A program made the translations under genes and the position numbers. Of a stretch of DNA of 64,000 bases, positions 17,189-24,700 are shown piece after piece. Each line of letters begins with the position of its first letter. Positions within the stretch are counted from its first letter, which is position 1. Where the stretch lies: positions 38,524-102,523 of the forward strand of contig NZ_LWBL02000009.1 in assembly GCF_001644195.2 (NCBI RefSeq). The letters are read 5' to 3'. The DNA is from Bacillus marinisedimentorum. Lineage in GTDB: Bacteria > Bacillota > Bacilli > Bacillales > Bacillaceae_O. The notes beneath the pieces were generated by a model. That model had not been told where the DNA came from. It saw nothing but the letters and a program-made list of their open reading frames with translations, and searched no databases.

Positions 17189-17959
17189 TTAAGATTTAAC
17201 AACCGATTTCACAACCTGCTTCGATTTATAACGGTTGATCCATGACTTCGCCGCATTGGAAAGTACATCTTCCGGTGCGTCATCGTCCTTGTATACGACA
17301 GGTCCCCAGATTAAATCAAGGATATGGAACGACTTTTTACCGGCTTTCATCATAGATGAACGGCATGCCGCACAGTATACAACAACATAATCGGTTTCAA
17401 AGTCGTTTCCGCGGCGTTCCATGACCCGCATCGCCAGATCAGGGTTGGCCGGAACAATCATTCCGCCAAATCCGCAGCAGCGCGTGTTTTCCCTTGAATA
17501 TTCGCTTTCCTTCACTTTGTAGCCCAGTTCCTTCAAGATCCAGCGTATGCCATCCTGCAGTTCGGTTTCATAGCGGGTTGAACAGGAATCATGGATGCCG
17601 AATTCAACATCGCTATCTTTCGCTTTGCCCCGGATATGTTCAGGAAGGCCGACTTTCGGAAGCAATGTCCAGAGTGAAGTGACGTCTGTATCGCTGCTTC
17701 CCTGAATCGTTTTGTAGCAGTTCTGGCAGGCGACGATCATATTCTCAATGCCGACATCATCCATATCCTTTTGCAGGCCGTCAAATCGCTCGTGGAACTT
17801 ATCCTCCTGTCCAAGGGCTTTCGTGCCTTTTCCGCAGCATTTCTGAACTCCGGCAAGGTCCGGATACAGTTCCTTTAAATATTCCATCGTTTTGCGCACG
17901 CCTTCAGGTGAATATGAAGGAAGTGAGCAGCCCGGCATAAACCCCATTTTCTGTGCCAT
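17189..17959 (-). CDS. CCG-domain iron-sulfur protein (HdrB/GlpC/LutA-like)
   Basis: Two copies of the cysteine-rich CCG domain are visible: PGCSL...CCGKG...ACQNC, then HDSCS...CCGFGG...YCAAC. These domains bind the non-cubane or 4Fe-4S clusters that reduce disulfides in heterodisulfide reductase HdrB or pass electrons to quinones in GlpC. It follows the flavoprotein gene with overlapping stop and start signals. ATG 17959 has better spacing from AAAGGAG than the GTG at 17965. Together the pair looks like a soluble NAD(P)H-to-disulfide or NAD(P)H-to-quinone electron module. Confidence 0.85.
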   Translation of the reverse strand: MAQKMGFMPGCSLPSYSPEGVRKTMEYLKELYPDLAGVQKCCGKGTKALGQEDKFHERFDGLQKDMDDVGIENMIVACQNCYKTIQGSSDTDVTSLWTLLPKVGLPEHIRGKAKDSDVEFGIHDSCSTRYETELQDGIRWILKELGYKVKESEYSRENTRCCGFGGMIVPANPDLAMRVMERRGNDFETDYVVVYCAACRSSMMKAGKKSFHILDLIWGPVVYKDDDAPEDVLSNAAKSWINRYKSKQVVKSVVKS

Positions 17960-17961
17960 AA

Positions 17962-19755
17962 TCACTTCACTCCTTTTGCTTTTGTTTTTGCTTTTGTTGT
18001 AAAGATTTTCGAGAAACCGAGCATCTGGTGCATTTCAATCGCCTTATGGCCTTTCATCGGTGACTTGCCGTTGTTTTGTAAAATGAAGTCTTTCCTCATG
18101 CCCATGAATACGTCTCCGATCGGGAAGTCTTGTGGACATACATGCGTACAGCCGCCGCACATGTTACAGGAATATGGAATGACCGGATCGATGCCGCCTG
18201 ACTCCAGGAAGTCTTTGAAAATATCCTGCGGGCACTCGCCGAAGTCATTCATCATGACACATTCCGACATGCAGAGCTTGCATTCACACTGCAGACAGCG
18301 GGATGCTTCTTTCACCGCTTGTTCATCTGTATAGCCGAGGTCGGCCTGGATGAAGTCCAATTTCCGTTCTTCCGCTGGCCGTAAGTTGCCGGATGTCCTT
18401 GGCAGGTCTTCTGTTCCTTTTGGAAGCGGAATATCAAGTCTTGTTGTGTAGGAATATTCTTTTTCAAAAATCCGGTTTGTTTTAAGATCTTTTCCTTGAA
18501 GATAAAGTCCGGCTGATTTTGCCGCTTTTCTTCCAAGTGCCATCGCCTGGACAACGATTGCGCCGCCGCTTGCATCACCGGCAACGAATACGTTCGGCTC
18601 GCTTGTTGCCAGTGTTTCCTGGTCGACCACATAGCGTCCGCCGCGGGTTTGTTCCAGCACCCCTCCCGAAATGTCTTCAACGAGCTGGCCTGTTGCAAAA
18701 ACGACAGTATCGACTTCGATCGTTTTTTCTTCATCTGTGTATGAAGGATTGAATCTTCCTTCCGCATCAAACATGGATTTGACTTTCCTGGTCTTAATGG
18801 AAGACACTCTTCCATTTTCAGCGATGATTTCCTGTGTTCCCCAACCGTTCAGGAATGCGACCCCTTCTTCAAGTGCCTCTTCCTGTTCAAATTTGCTTGC
18901 AGGCAGGTTCTCTTCTTCTTCAAGGCTGATTAAGTATACTTCCTCTGCACCGATTCTCCAGGAGGAACGTGCGCAGTCCATTGCCACATCTCCACCGCCG
19001 ATGACAGCGACTTTTTTGCCGGCCTTCGGAAATTGATGAGTAAGACTGATTTCTTTTAAGTATTCAACCGCATGGAAGACTCCGTCATTTTCAACACCAG
19101 GAACTGGAGGCTTTGTGCCTTTATGGGCGCCATGTGCGACAATGACTGAATCATATTCTTCTTTGAGCTGTTTGAAGGAGATGTCTTTTCCAATCTCTAC
19201 GCCCATTCTCATTTCAACACCGAGATCTGTCAGGTACGTATATTCAAAATCAATGATGTCACGCGGAAGGCGGTATTCCGGAATGCCGACTCTCATCATG
19301 CCGCCGACAACCTCAAGCTTTTCAAAAATGGTTACATCGTGCCCCTGTTTGCGGAGATCGATCGCTGCCTGGGCGCCAGCCGGGCCCGCTCCGATGATTG
19401 CCACTTTGCGGCCTGTAGGCGCACCAGTTTGGATATCCCACAGTGACTTTTTATCCGCTCTTTCAGCCGCGAATCGTTTCAGTGCCGCAATTGAAAGCGG
19501 CTGTCCAAACTCTTCGTTTCTGCGGCATACACTCTCACAAGGATGAGCGCAAATTCTGCCAAGCGTGTTCGGAAGGAACAATTTCTCACGGATCGTCAGG
19601 AGTGCTCCTTCAAAATTTCCTTCACCAATTTGAGCCATGTACTTTTTAACATCAGTATGCATCGGGCAGGTTGCCACGCAAAAGGCCTCTTCATGTCCCA
19701 TACAGTTATCGACAATATGAGCGGCTCCGTCTTTTACTTTTTGATTGAATTCCAC
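17962..19755 (-). CDS. GltD-like FAD oxidoreductase with N- and C-terminal iron-sulfur domains
   Basis: A protein of about 597 residues. It opens with a cysteine-rich Fer4_20-type domain (CMGHEEAFCVATCPMH ... GRICAHPCESVCRR), continues with a two-dinucleotide-domain flavoprotein like the glutamate synthase small subunit (IIGAGPAGAQAA and VIGGGDVAMDCAR), and ends in ferredoxin motifs (CECKLCMSECVMM and CNMCGGCTHVCPQDF). It should take electrons from NAD(P)H and send them through its clusters to the CCG protein encoded next. The GTG at 19755 has the well-placed GAGGTGGAG; a second GTG at 19764 is too close to it. First gene of operon I, with a perfect FNR/Rex palindrome upstream. Confidence 0.85.
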   Translation of the reverse strand: MEFNQKVKDGAAHIVDNCMGHEEAFCVATCPMHTDVKKYMAQIGEGNFEGALLTIREKLFLPNTLGRICAHPCESVCRRNEEFGQPLSIAALKRFAAERADKKSLWDIQTGAPTGRKVAIIGAGPAGAQAAIDLRKQGHDVTIFEKLEVVGGMMRVGIPEYRLPRDIIDFEYTYLTDLGVEMRMGVEIGKDISFKQLKEEYDSVIVAHGAHKGTKPPVPGVENDGVFHAVEYLKEISLTHQFPKAGKKVAVIGGGDVAMDCARSSWRIGAEEVYLISLEEEENLPASKFEQEEALEEGVAFLNGWGTQEIIAENGRVSSIKTRKVKSMFDAEGRFNPSYTDEEKTIEVDTVVFATGQLVEDISGGVLEQTRGGRYVVDQETLATSEPNVFVAGDASGGAIVVQAMALGRKAAKSAGLYLQGKDLKTNRIFEKEYSYTTRLDIPLPKGTEDLPRTSGNLRPAEERKLDFIQADLGYTDEQAVKEASRCLQCECKLCMSECVMMNDFGECPQDIFKDFLESGGIDPVIPYSCNMCGGCTHVCPQDFPIGDVFMGMRKDFILQNNGKSPMKGHKAIEMHQMLGFSKIFTTKAKTKAKGVK

Positions 19756-19902
19756 TGACTCCACCTCTTTTCAATCTGATTCGTTGTTCTGGAATTCCCA
19801 GTCTTCATTTTATTGTCGAAAGTTTGTGAATAGTTTCACATAAGTTTCCAAATAATTAATCCTTAGTCAAAAGGATTGATAGATGAATAGTATGAGTTCA
19901 TT

Positions 19903-19920
19903 TTGTGATATATATCACAA
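19903..19920 (-). promoter_or_regulatory. FNR/Rex-type palindrome upstream of operon I
   Basis: TTGTGATATATATCACAA is a perfect 18-bp palindrome containing TGTGA-N6-TCACA. Its centre is about 157 bp upstream of the GTG start. A possible -10 (TATCAA, minus strand 19876-19881) lies about 31 bp downstream, close to the class II activator spacing expected for Fnr. Confidence 0.65.
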
Positions 19921-20140
19921 ACTTTCCTACACGTTTAATATAACAGAGAAAAATCAGGCGTGAACCTGTATATTGCGAACAGATTGTGACAGAAACCCAT
20001 GCTCGACGAGGTACTTGTCTAAGGGTTTTGACAACTCTGTTTTGTATGCGCTTTAGTTGATAGCGGCACTCAATTACGGTTTGCCACAGAAAGGAAGTCT
20101 CTTGAGGTTGGGGGCGGCTTGTCGCATTAAAGTACAACAT

Positions 20141-20175
20141 TTAGCACGGCAGACCGCTACCCGTGCCTATAATAA
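20141..20175. repeat. Partial copy of the GCACGG...CCGTGCCTATAAT hairpin repeat
   Basis: TTAGCACGGCAGACCGCTAC followed by CCGTGCCTATAATAAG resembles the first unit of the array at 63732. The rest of 19921-20398 holds no gene that I can support. Confidence 0.5.
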
Positions 20176-20398
20176 GAACAGAACTTACATTTAAAAGTTT
20201 TTTGCATGGAGATCAATTCATTCGATGTTGATGCCCTTTCTATATAATTCAAGAAACTACATCGTATAACCGGCGAAATTCAATCTTACAGACATCGGCT
20301 GCACTACTGCTTGGCCGAGTCATTGCCTGTTACCTTTTACTATCCAATTCAATGATTATACTGTCCAACCCGCCTCTCAACAACAGTTTTAATCGACA

Positions 20399-20428
20399 AT
20401 AAAACCCCGGTCCATTGCGGAACCGGGG
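20399..20428 (-). terminator. Terminator of the three-repeat KGG gene
   Basis: GCCCCGGTTCC pairs with GGACCGGGG and is followed by TTTTAT on the minus strand; it is a near copy of the terminator at 8458-8488. Confidence 0.88.
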
Positions 20429-20442
20429 CAGAACATTGTCGT

Positions 20443-20649
20443 TTACTTATCATCATTATCGGCACGGGCGTTGCCGCCTTTTTCACCAATCTCTTCATAA
20501 AATTCACGATCGTGGGTGCGGGAAGTCTCTTCCCCGCCCTTTTCGCCAATTTCCTGATAGAATTCTTTATCGTGAGTGCGGGCCGTTTCTTCCCCGCCTT
20601 TGCGGCCTGCTTCTTCCACAGTCATCTTGCGGTTTTCTCTCTTAGCCAT
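20443..20649 (-). CDS. KGG-repeat general stress protein (three repeats)
   Basis: A 68-residue hydrophilin with three KGG motifs in 20-residue units (GEKGGEETSRTHDREFYEEI). It shares start region, repeat sequence, terminator and SigB-type promoter with the gene at 8523-8855, so the pair is a duplication that differs in repeat number. The ATG at 20649 (MAKRENRK) follows AAAGGAGAGG; the longer frame upstream has no supporting site. Confidence 0.87.
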   Translation of the reverse strand: MAKRENRKMTVEEAGRKGGEETARTHDKEFYQEIGEKGGEETSRTHDREFYEEIGEKGGNARADNDDK

Positions 20650-20700
20650 TTCGAAATCCTCTCCTTTTCTGTGATTTCTAATGATGCTTACAGTAGTGTT

Positions 20701-20726
20701 GTACCTTTCTCTGGATATCACTAAAC
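20701..20726 (-). promoter_or_regulatory. SigB-type promoter for the three-repeat KGG gene
   Basis: GTTTAG (20721-20726), 14 bp, then AGGTAC (20701-20706) on the minus strand, in the same layout as the promoter at 8908-8933. Confidence 0.6.
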
Positions 20727-20750
20727 ATCTTCCCGCAAATTTCGGGGAGT

Positions 20751-21170
20751 TTACAGTTCCAGTACAGCAGGAGTCCCTTCACCGTCCATATAACGGATTG
20801 TTTGCGGCTGGATTTTCAGAATGATATAGTCTTCGTCTTCCGGGCTGTTAAAGATCCTCTTCATCTCATCCATCCAGAATTTTTCCTTCAGGCCGCGATC
20901 CTCTTTGATTTCGGCTTTTCCCTGAATTTCCACATAAGGATCATCCCAGCCGCCGCCTTTATATCCAAGTAAAATGTGGACGTTTGGGTTGTCTTTGATT
21001 TCATCTGCCTTATAAGTTGCTTTGCTTGTCGGTGTATAAAGCGTCAAATCCTCATGGAGGAACGTCATATAACGGGTGTGCGGTTTATTCTCTTCGATGG
21101 TTGCCAGCGTTCCAACTTTGTTCTCATCAAGAATTCCGAGTACTTTTTCTTTCAGTTCCTTTTTATCCAT
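20751..21170 (-). CDS. ydaG: General stress protein 26, pyridoxamine-phosphate-oxidase-like (YdaG)
   Basis: A 139-residue split-barrel flavin-binding protein, full length for the YdaG family. Typical blocks are VGTLATIEENKPHTRYMTF and VHILLGYKGGGWDDPYVEIQG. YdaG is a SigB-dependent general stress protein in B. subtilis; its reaction is unknown. The ATG follows AAAGGAG. A SigB-type promoter lies at 21243-21267. Confidence 0.85.
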   Translation of the reverse strand: MDKKELKEKVLGILDENKVGTLATIEENKPHTRYMTFLHEDLTLYTPTSKATYKADEIKDNPNVHILLGYKGGGWDDPYVEIQGKAEIKEDRGLKEKFWMDEMKRIFNSPEDEDYIILKIQPQTIRYMDGEGTPAVLEL

Positions 21171-21242
21171 GATACAATCTCCTTTCAGTGCGTTTTTTGG
21201 CCCTTTCTATTCCCGGTTTTCATCCATCGGGTGTAGTATGTT

Positions 21243-21267
21243 GTTCCCCTTCCATTTTTATGTAAAC
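21243..21267 (-). promoter_or_regulatory. SigB-type promoter for ydaG
   Basis: GTTTAC (21262-21267), 13-bp spacer, GGGAAC (21243-21248) on the minus strand, matching GTTTAA-N12-15-GGGWAW with one mismatch in each box. Confidence 0.6.
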
Positions 21268-21356
21268 GGGTCAATCGGCCGGACCGGCATACGGAAGCAG
21301 TTCCCTGGCAATTTCCAGGTATTAACAGGTGCCTTCTTATCTTTAAATGTTTATTT

Positions 21357-21381
21357 GTTTGCTAAGAAGTAAATGGGGTAT
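21357..21381 (+). promoter_or_regulatory. SigB-type promoter for opuD
   Basis: GTTTGC (21357-21362), 13-bp spacer, GGGTAT (21376-21381). The -10 is a perfect match to the sigma-B consensus; the start codon is 75 bp downstream. Confidence 0.6.
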
Positions 21382-21455
21382 AACTATTTTTAGAATTCAT
21401 TTAGACTGGGTTGCTGTTATTTGGTATATATAGGAAAGGAGACGGATACAAAAAC

Positions 21456-22979
21456 ATGAGAAATTTTACAACAGTTTTTAAAGTTTCGGCTGCGATTATG
21501 GCCGTTCTTGTCGTATTCGGCATTTTAATGCCTGGTACCCTTGAAAAGCTGACCGGCAATATTCAATCGTTTATCTCAACAGCTTTCGGCTGGTATTACC
21601 TGATCATCGTAACGGTCTTTGTGGTCGTCAGTATCTTTTTGATGTTCAGCCCTGTCGGCCGCATAAAGCTCGGCAAGCCTGATAGTGTACCGGAGTTTAC
21701 CCGGCCGACATGGATTGCAATGCTTTTCAGTGCCGGCATGGGAATCGGCCTTGTATTCTGGGGAACCGCAGAGCCTATCAGCCACTATGCTGTAAGTTCA
21801 CCTACCGGCCAGGAAGGAACGGCACAGGGAATTAAGGATGCCATGCGCTTCACCTTTTTCCACTGGGGCATCCATGCGTGGGCGATTTACGGTATTGTAG
21901 CGCTTGTTCTGGCATATTTTAAGTTCCGTCATGACCGCCCCGGATTGATTAGTGCTGCCCTCTATCCTGTTATTGGGGAAAGACTGGCCAAAGGCGGACT
22001 CGGAAAAACGATAGATGTCATCGCTGTTATCGCAACTGTCATTGGCGTTGCGACGACGCTCGGTTTTGGGGCAGTACAGATTAACGGCGGACTGTCATAT
22101 TTGTTTGGACTGCCGAATAACATTGTTGTCCAGTTCGTGATTGTTTTTATTGTCACGATCCTTTTCATGATTTCAGCCTGGTCAGGACTCAGTAAAGGGA
22201 TCGCGTATTTAAGTAATGCAAACATGGTTCTTGCAATATTGCTTTTTGCAATGGTCTTCATCTTCGGACCGACAGCCTTTATTTTAAACCTGTTTACAAA
22301 CACGATCGGCACATATATCGCCTACCTTCCTGAAATGAGTTTCAGGATTGCTCCGCTGAATGAAGAGGCACGGGGCTGGATTCAAGGCTGGACCATTTTC
22401 TACTGGGCCTGGTGGATCGCATGGAGTCCTTTTGTCGGCATCTTTATCGCCCGTGTTTCCAGAGGACGGAGCATCCGTGAGTTTATTTTCACAGTACTGC
22501 TGCTTCCGTCTTTAATCGGTTTTTTATGGTTTGCGACATTCGGCGGTACGGCAATCTCCCTTCAGCATGAAGGTGTAGCGGCAATTGCCGAACTTGCAAC
22601 GGAAGAATCGCTCTTCGGCGTCCTGGCAAATTACCCACTCGGATTTTTTGCATCCATTATCGCCATCACTCTTATTGGAACATTCTTTATTACATCTGCC
22701 GACTCTGGAACATTCGTACTCGGCATGATGACAACAAACGGTTCACTTACACCGCCAAACTCAATCAAGTTGACATGGGGCGTATTGCTGTCTGCAACTG
22801 CCCTTGCATTACTGTACACTGGCGGATTACAGGCATTGCAGAATACAATGATCATCGCCGCCTTCCCGTTTTCGTTTATTATGCTGCTTATGACGTACAG
22901 TCTCATCAAGGCGCTATATACAGAAGGAAAAGAACTTGGAATCGGCAGGATCAGACACCCTAAACCGAACCGCCGTTAA
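21456..22979 (+). CDS. opuD: BCCT-family glycine betaine transporter
   Basis: A 507-residue secondary transporter with 12 membrane segments of the betaine-choline-carnitine family, importing the osmoprotectant glycine betaine with sodium. The substrate-site signatures are present: MGIGLVFWGTAEP and the tryptophan-rich GWTIFYWAWWIAWSPFVGIF. The length fits OpuD. Start ATG 21456 (MRNFTTVFK) follows GAAAGGAGA; the frame is open upstream but has no other site. A SigB-type promoter lies ahead and a strong terminator follows. The C-terminal tail is short, as in OpuD rather than BetP. Confidence 0.88.
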   Translation: MRNFTTVFKVSAAIMAVLVVFGILMPGTLEKLTGNIQSFISTAFGWYYLIIVTVFVVVSIFLMFSPVGRIKLGKPDSVPEFTRPTWIAMLFSAGMGIGLVFWGTAEPISHYAVSSPTGQEGTAQGIKDAMRFTFFHWGIHAWAIYGIVALVLAYFKFRHDRPGLISAALYPVIGERLAKGGLGKTIDVIAVIATVIGVATTLGFGAVQINGGLSYLFGLPNNIVVQFVIVFIVTILFMISAWSGLSKGIAYLSNANMVLAILLFAMVFIFGPTAFILNLFTNTIGTYIAYLPEMSFRIAPLNEEARGWIQGWTIFYWAWWIAWSPFVGIFIARVSRGRSIREFIFTVLLLPSLIGFLWFATFGGTAISLQHEGVAAIAELATEESLFGVLANYPLGFFASIIAITLIGTFFITSADSGTFVLGMMTTNGSLTPPNSIKLTWGVLLSATALALLYTGGLQALQNTMIIAAFPFSFIMLLMTYSLIKALYTEGKELGIGRIRHPKPNRR

Positions 22980-22995
22980 ACAATCATGATAGAAT

Positions 22996-23040
22996 AAAAA
23001 GCTGCATCCCCTACTTTAAAAGGTGGGATGCAGCTTTTTT
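22996..23040 (+). terminator. Terminator of opuD
   Basis: AAAAAGCTGCATCCC pairs with GGGATGCAGCTTTTTT around a 15-nt loop. Confidence 0.92.
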
Positions 23041-23120
23041 GAATTCCTTATATGCAGACTTTTTGATTGCATCAATTATTGAGTCGGTCTGAATAGCAGC
23101 TTTTAGTGCTCTCCATACAA

Positions 23121-23197
23121 AAACCGGAGGCTATCCCGCTCCCAGCAGTCAGGCACAAAGCCTTTCAGCAAAACTCCTTCGGAAAAGCCCCCGGTCT
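23121..23197 (-). ncRNA. Unidentified structured RNA or complex terminator
   Basis: The arms AAACCGGAGGCT (23121-23132) and AGCCCCCGGTCT (23186-23197) close a 77-nt domain containing smaller hairpins (AGGC/GCCT around ACAAA, and a TTCCGAAGGA stem). On the minus strand the outer stem is followed by TTTTTG, so transcription from the right would end here. It lies downstream of gabT, about 125 bp after its stop, and could be that operon's terminator or a separate small RNA. I do not recognise a known class. Confidence 0.45.
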
Positions 23198-23261
23198 TCA
23201 CTACATTGTTATTCAAAGAACCGGCCTTTGATTACTACCAATCATACTATGCTAAACCGCT

Positions 23262-23281
23262 TGCCTGGCAATTGCCAGGCA
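23262..23281. repeat. Perfect palindrome TGCCTGGCAATTGCCAGGCA
   Basis: A 20-bp perfect palindrome, the core of the dispersed family also seen at 9074-9116 and 36722-36767. A decayed CCTGGCAATTTCCAGG copy is at about 21304-21319. Confidence 0.75.
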
Positions 23282-23321
23282 CCTTCATATTACGACAAAC
23301 ATCGACAAGTGACAGGCACCG

Positions 23322-24671
23322 CTACTCTGCTGTGATGTCTTTTACAATACGCTCCAGCACATCGAGGCCTTCCTCCAGCTGGCTGTCGGTGATGACAAGC
23401 GGTGACAGGATGCGGAGGATGTTGCCGTAGAGACCCGCTCCCATGACAATGACACCGTGCTGCTGGGCGTTTTTGATGATTTGGCCGACGATTTCTTTGT
23501 TCGGTTCTTTCGTCTGCGGGTCCTTTACAAACTCGATCGCCGTCATGGCGCCGAGTGTCCGGACGTCACCGATTTGCGGAATCGAATTTTGAAGCATGGA
23601 AAACCGATCGGTGATCGTCTTCCCGATTTCCACGGCCCGCTCAGGCAGGGCCTCTTCTTCCATCATTTTGATCACTTCAAGAGCAGCCACACAACCGAGC
23701 GGGCTGCCGCCGTAGGTTCCGCCGATTTCGCCGACGCCAGGGGCCTCCATCACTTCAGCCCTGCCGGTCACCGCACTGATCGGCAGTCCAGCTGCAATGG
23801 ATTTGGACATCGTCATGAGGTCAGGTGCGACACTGAAATGTTCCATCGCAAACATCTTACCTGTCCGGCCAAAGCCGGTCTGCACTTCATCAGCAATAAA
23901 GAGGATGCCATGCTCTTCACAGATTTCCTTAATCCGGCGGACGAAGTTCTTCGAAGGAATGACAAAACCGCCCTCGCCTTGCACCGGCTCCATAATGACA
24001 GCAGCAATTTCTTCTGGCGGCACATCCCGCAGGAAAAAGTCGCTGAACTGGTCAATGATTGCCTGGTCCATTTCCTCCTCCCCCATCCCAGCAGGGGCAC
24101 GGTAGTAGTAAGGATACGGCATTTTATATGTCTCAGGCGCAAAAGGTCCGAATCCGTTCTTATACGGCTTCACTTTGCTCGTCAGGGACATTGACATGAA
24201 TGTACGGCCATGGAATCCCCTCTCGAACGACACAATCGCTTTGCGGCCGGTATATTTGCGTGCAATTTTGATGGCGTTTTCAACAGCCTCCGCACCGCTG
24301 CTCAAGAAGAACGTTTTCTTCTCAAAATCCCCCGGCGTAATGCTGTTCAGCTTCTCGGCAAGTTCTATATAAGGCTCATACATCATCACATGAAAAGACG
24401 GGTGCAGATACTTCTCGGCTTGCTCTTTCACCGCACCTACTACAGCCGGCGGGCAATGGCCCGCATTCAGCGTGCCGATCGCCCCCGCAAAGTCGATGAA
24501 TGTATTGCCGTCTACGTCGGTCAAGAGCGCACCTTCTCCTTTTTCAGCAAACGTGGCGACTGTGTTAAAGGGGCCTTTCGGAACGTTTTTTTCGCGCCTT
24601 TCGAGAAGTTCCGCCGCCCTCGGTCCGGGTATCGATGTTTTCATGTTAATGGACGTTGTTTTTTCTGCCAT
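23322..24671 (-). CDS. gabT: 4-aminobutyrate aminotransferase
   Basis: A 449-residue class III PLP aminotransferase, full length for GabT. The SSGAEAVENA phosphate-binding turn is at 124-133, DEVQTGFGRTG starts at 261, and the PLP lysine is Lys290 in MSKSIAAGLP. It would convert 4-aminobutyrate or a similar omega-amino acid with 2-oxoglutarate. It lies 29 bp after yodQ with its own AAGGAGG, so it appears to be the last gene of a yodT-yodS-yodR-yodQ-gabT operon. B. subtilis lacks gabT in this operon, so the enzyme may serve a later step of lysine breakdown here. Confidence 0.87.
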   Translation of the reverse strand: MAEKTTSINMKTSIPGPRAAELLERREKNVPKGPFNTVATFAEKGEGALLTDVDGNTFIDFAGAIGTLNAGHCPPAVVGAVKEQAEKYLHPSFHVMMYEPYIELAEKLNSITPGDFEKKTFFLSSGAEAVENAIKIARKYTGRKAIVSFERGFHGRTFMSMSLTSKVKPYKNGFGPFAPETYKMPYPYYYRAPAGMGEEEMDQAIIDQFSDFFLRDVPPEEIAAVIMEPVQGEGGFVIPSKNFVRRIKEICEEHGILFIADEVQTGFGRTGKMFAMEHFSVAPDLMTMSKSIAAGLPISAVTGRAEVMEAPGVGEIGGTYGGSPLGCVAALEVIKMMEEEALPERAVEIGKTITDRFSMLQNSIPQIGDVRTLGAMTAIEFVKDPQTKEPNKEIVGQIIKNAQQHGVIVMGAGLYGNILRILSPLVITDSQLEEGLDVLERIVKDITAE

Positions 24672-24700
24672 TTAAAAAACCTCCTTGCTTTGTTGGGCTT

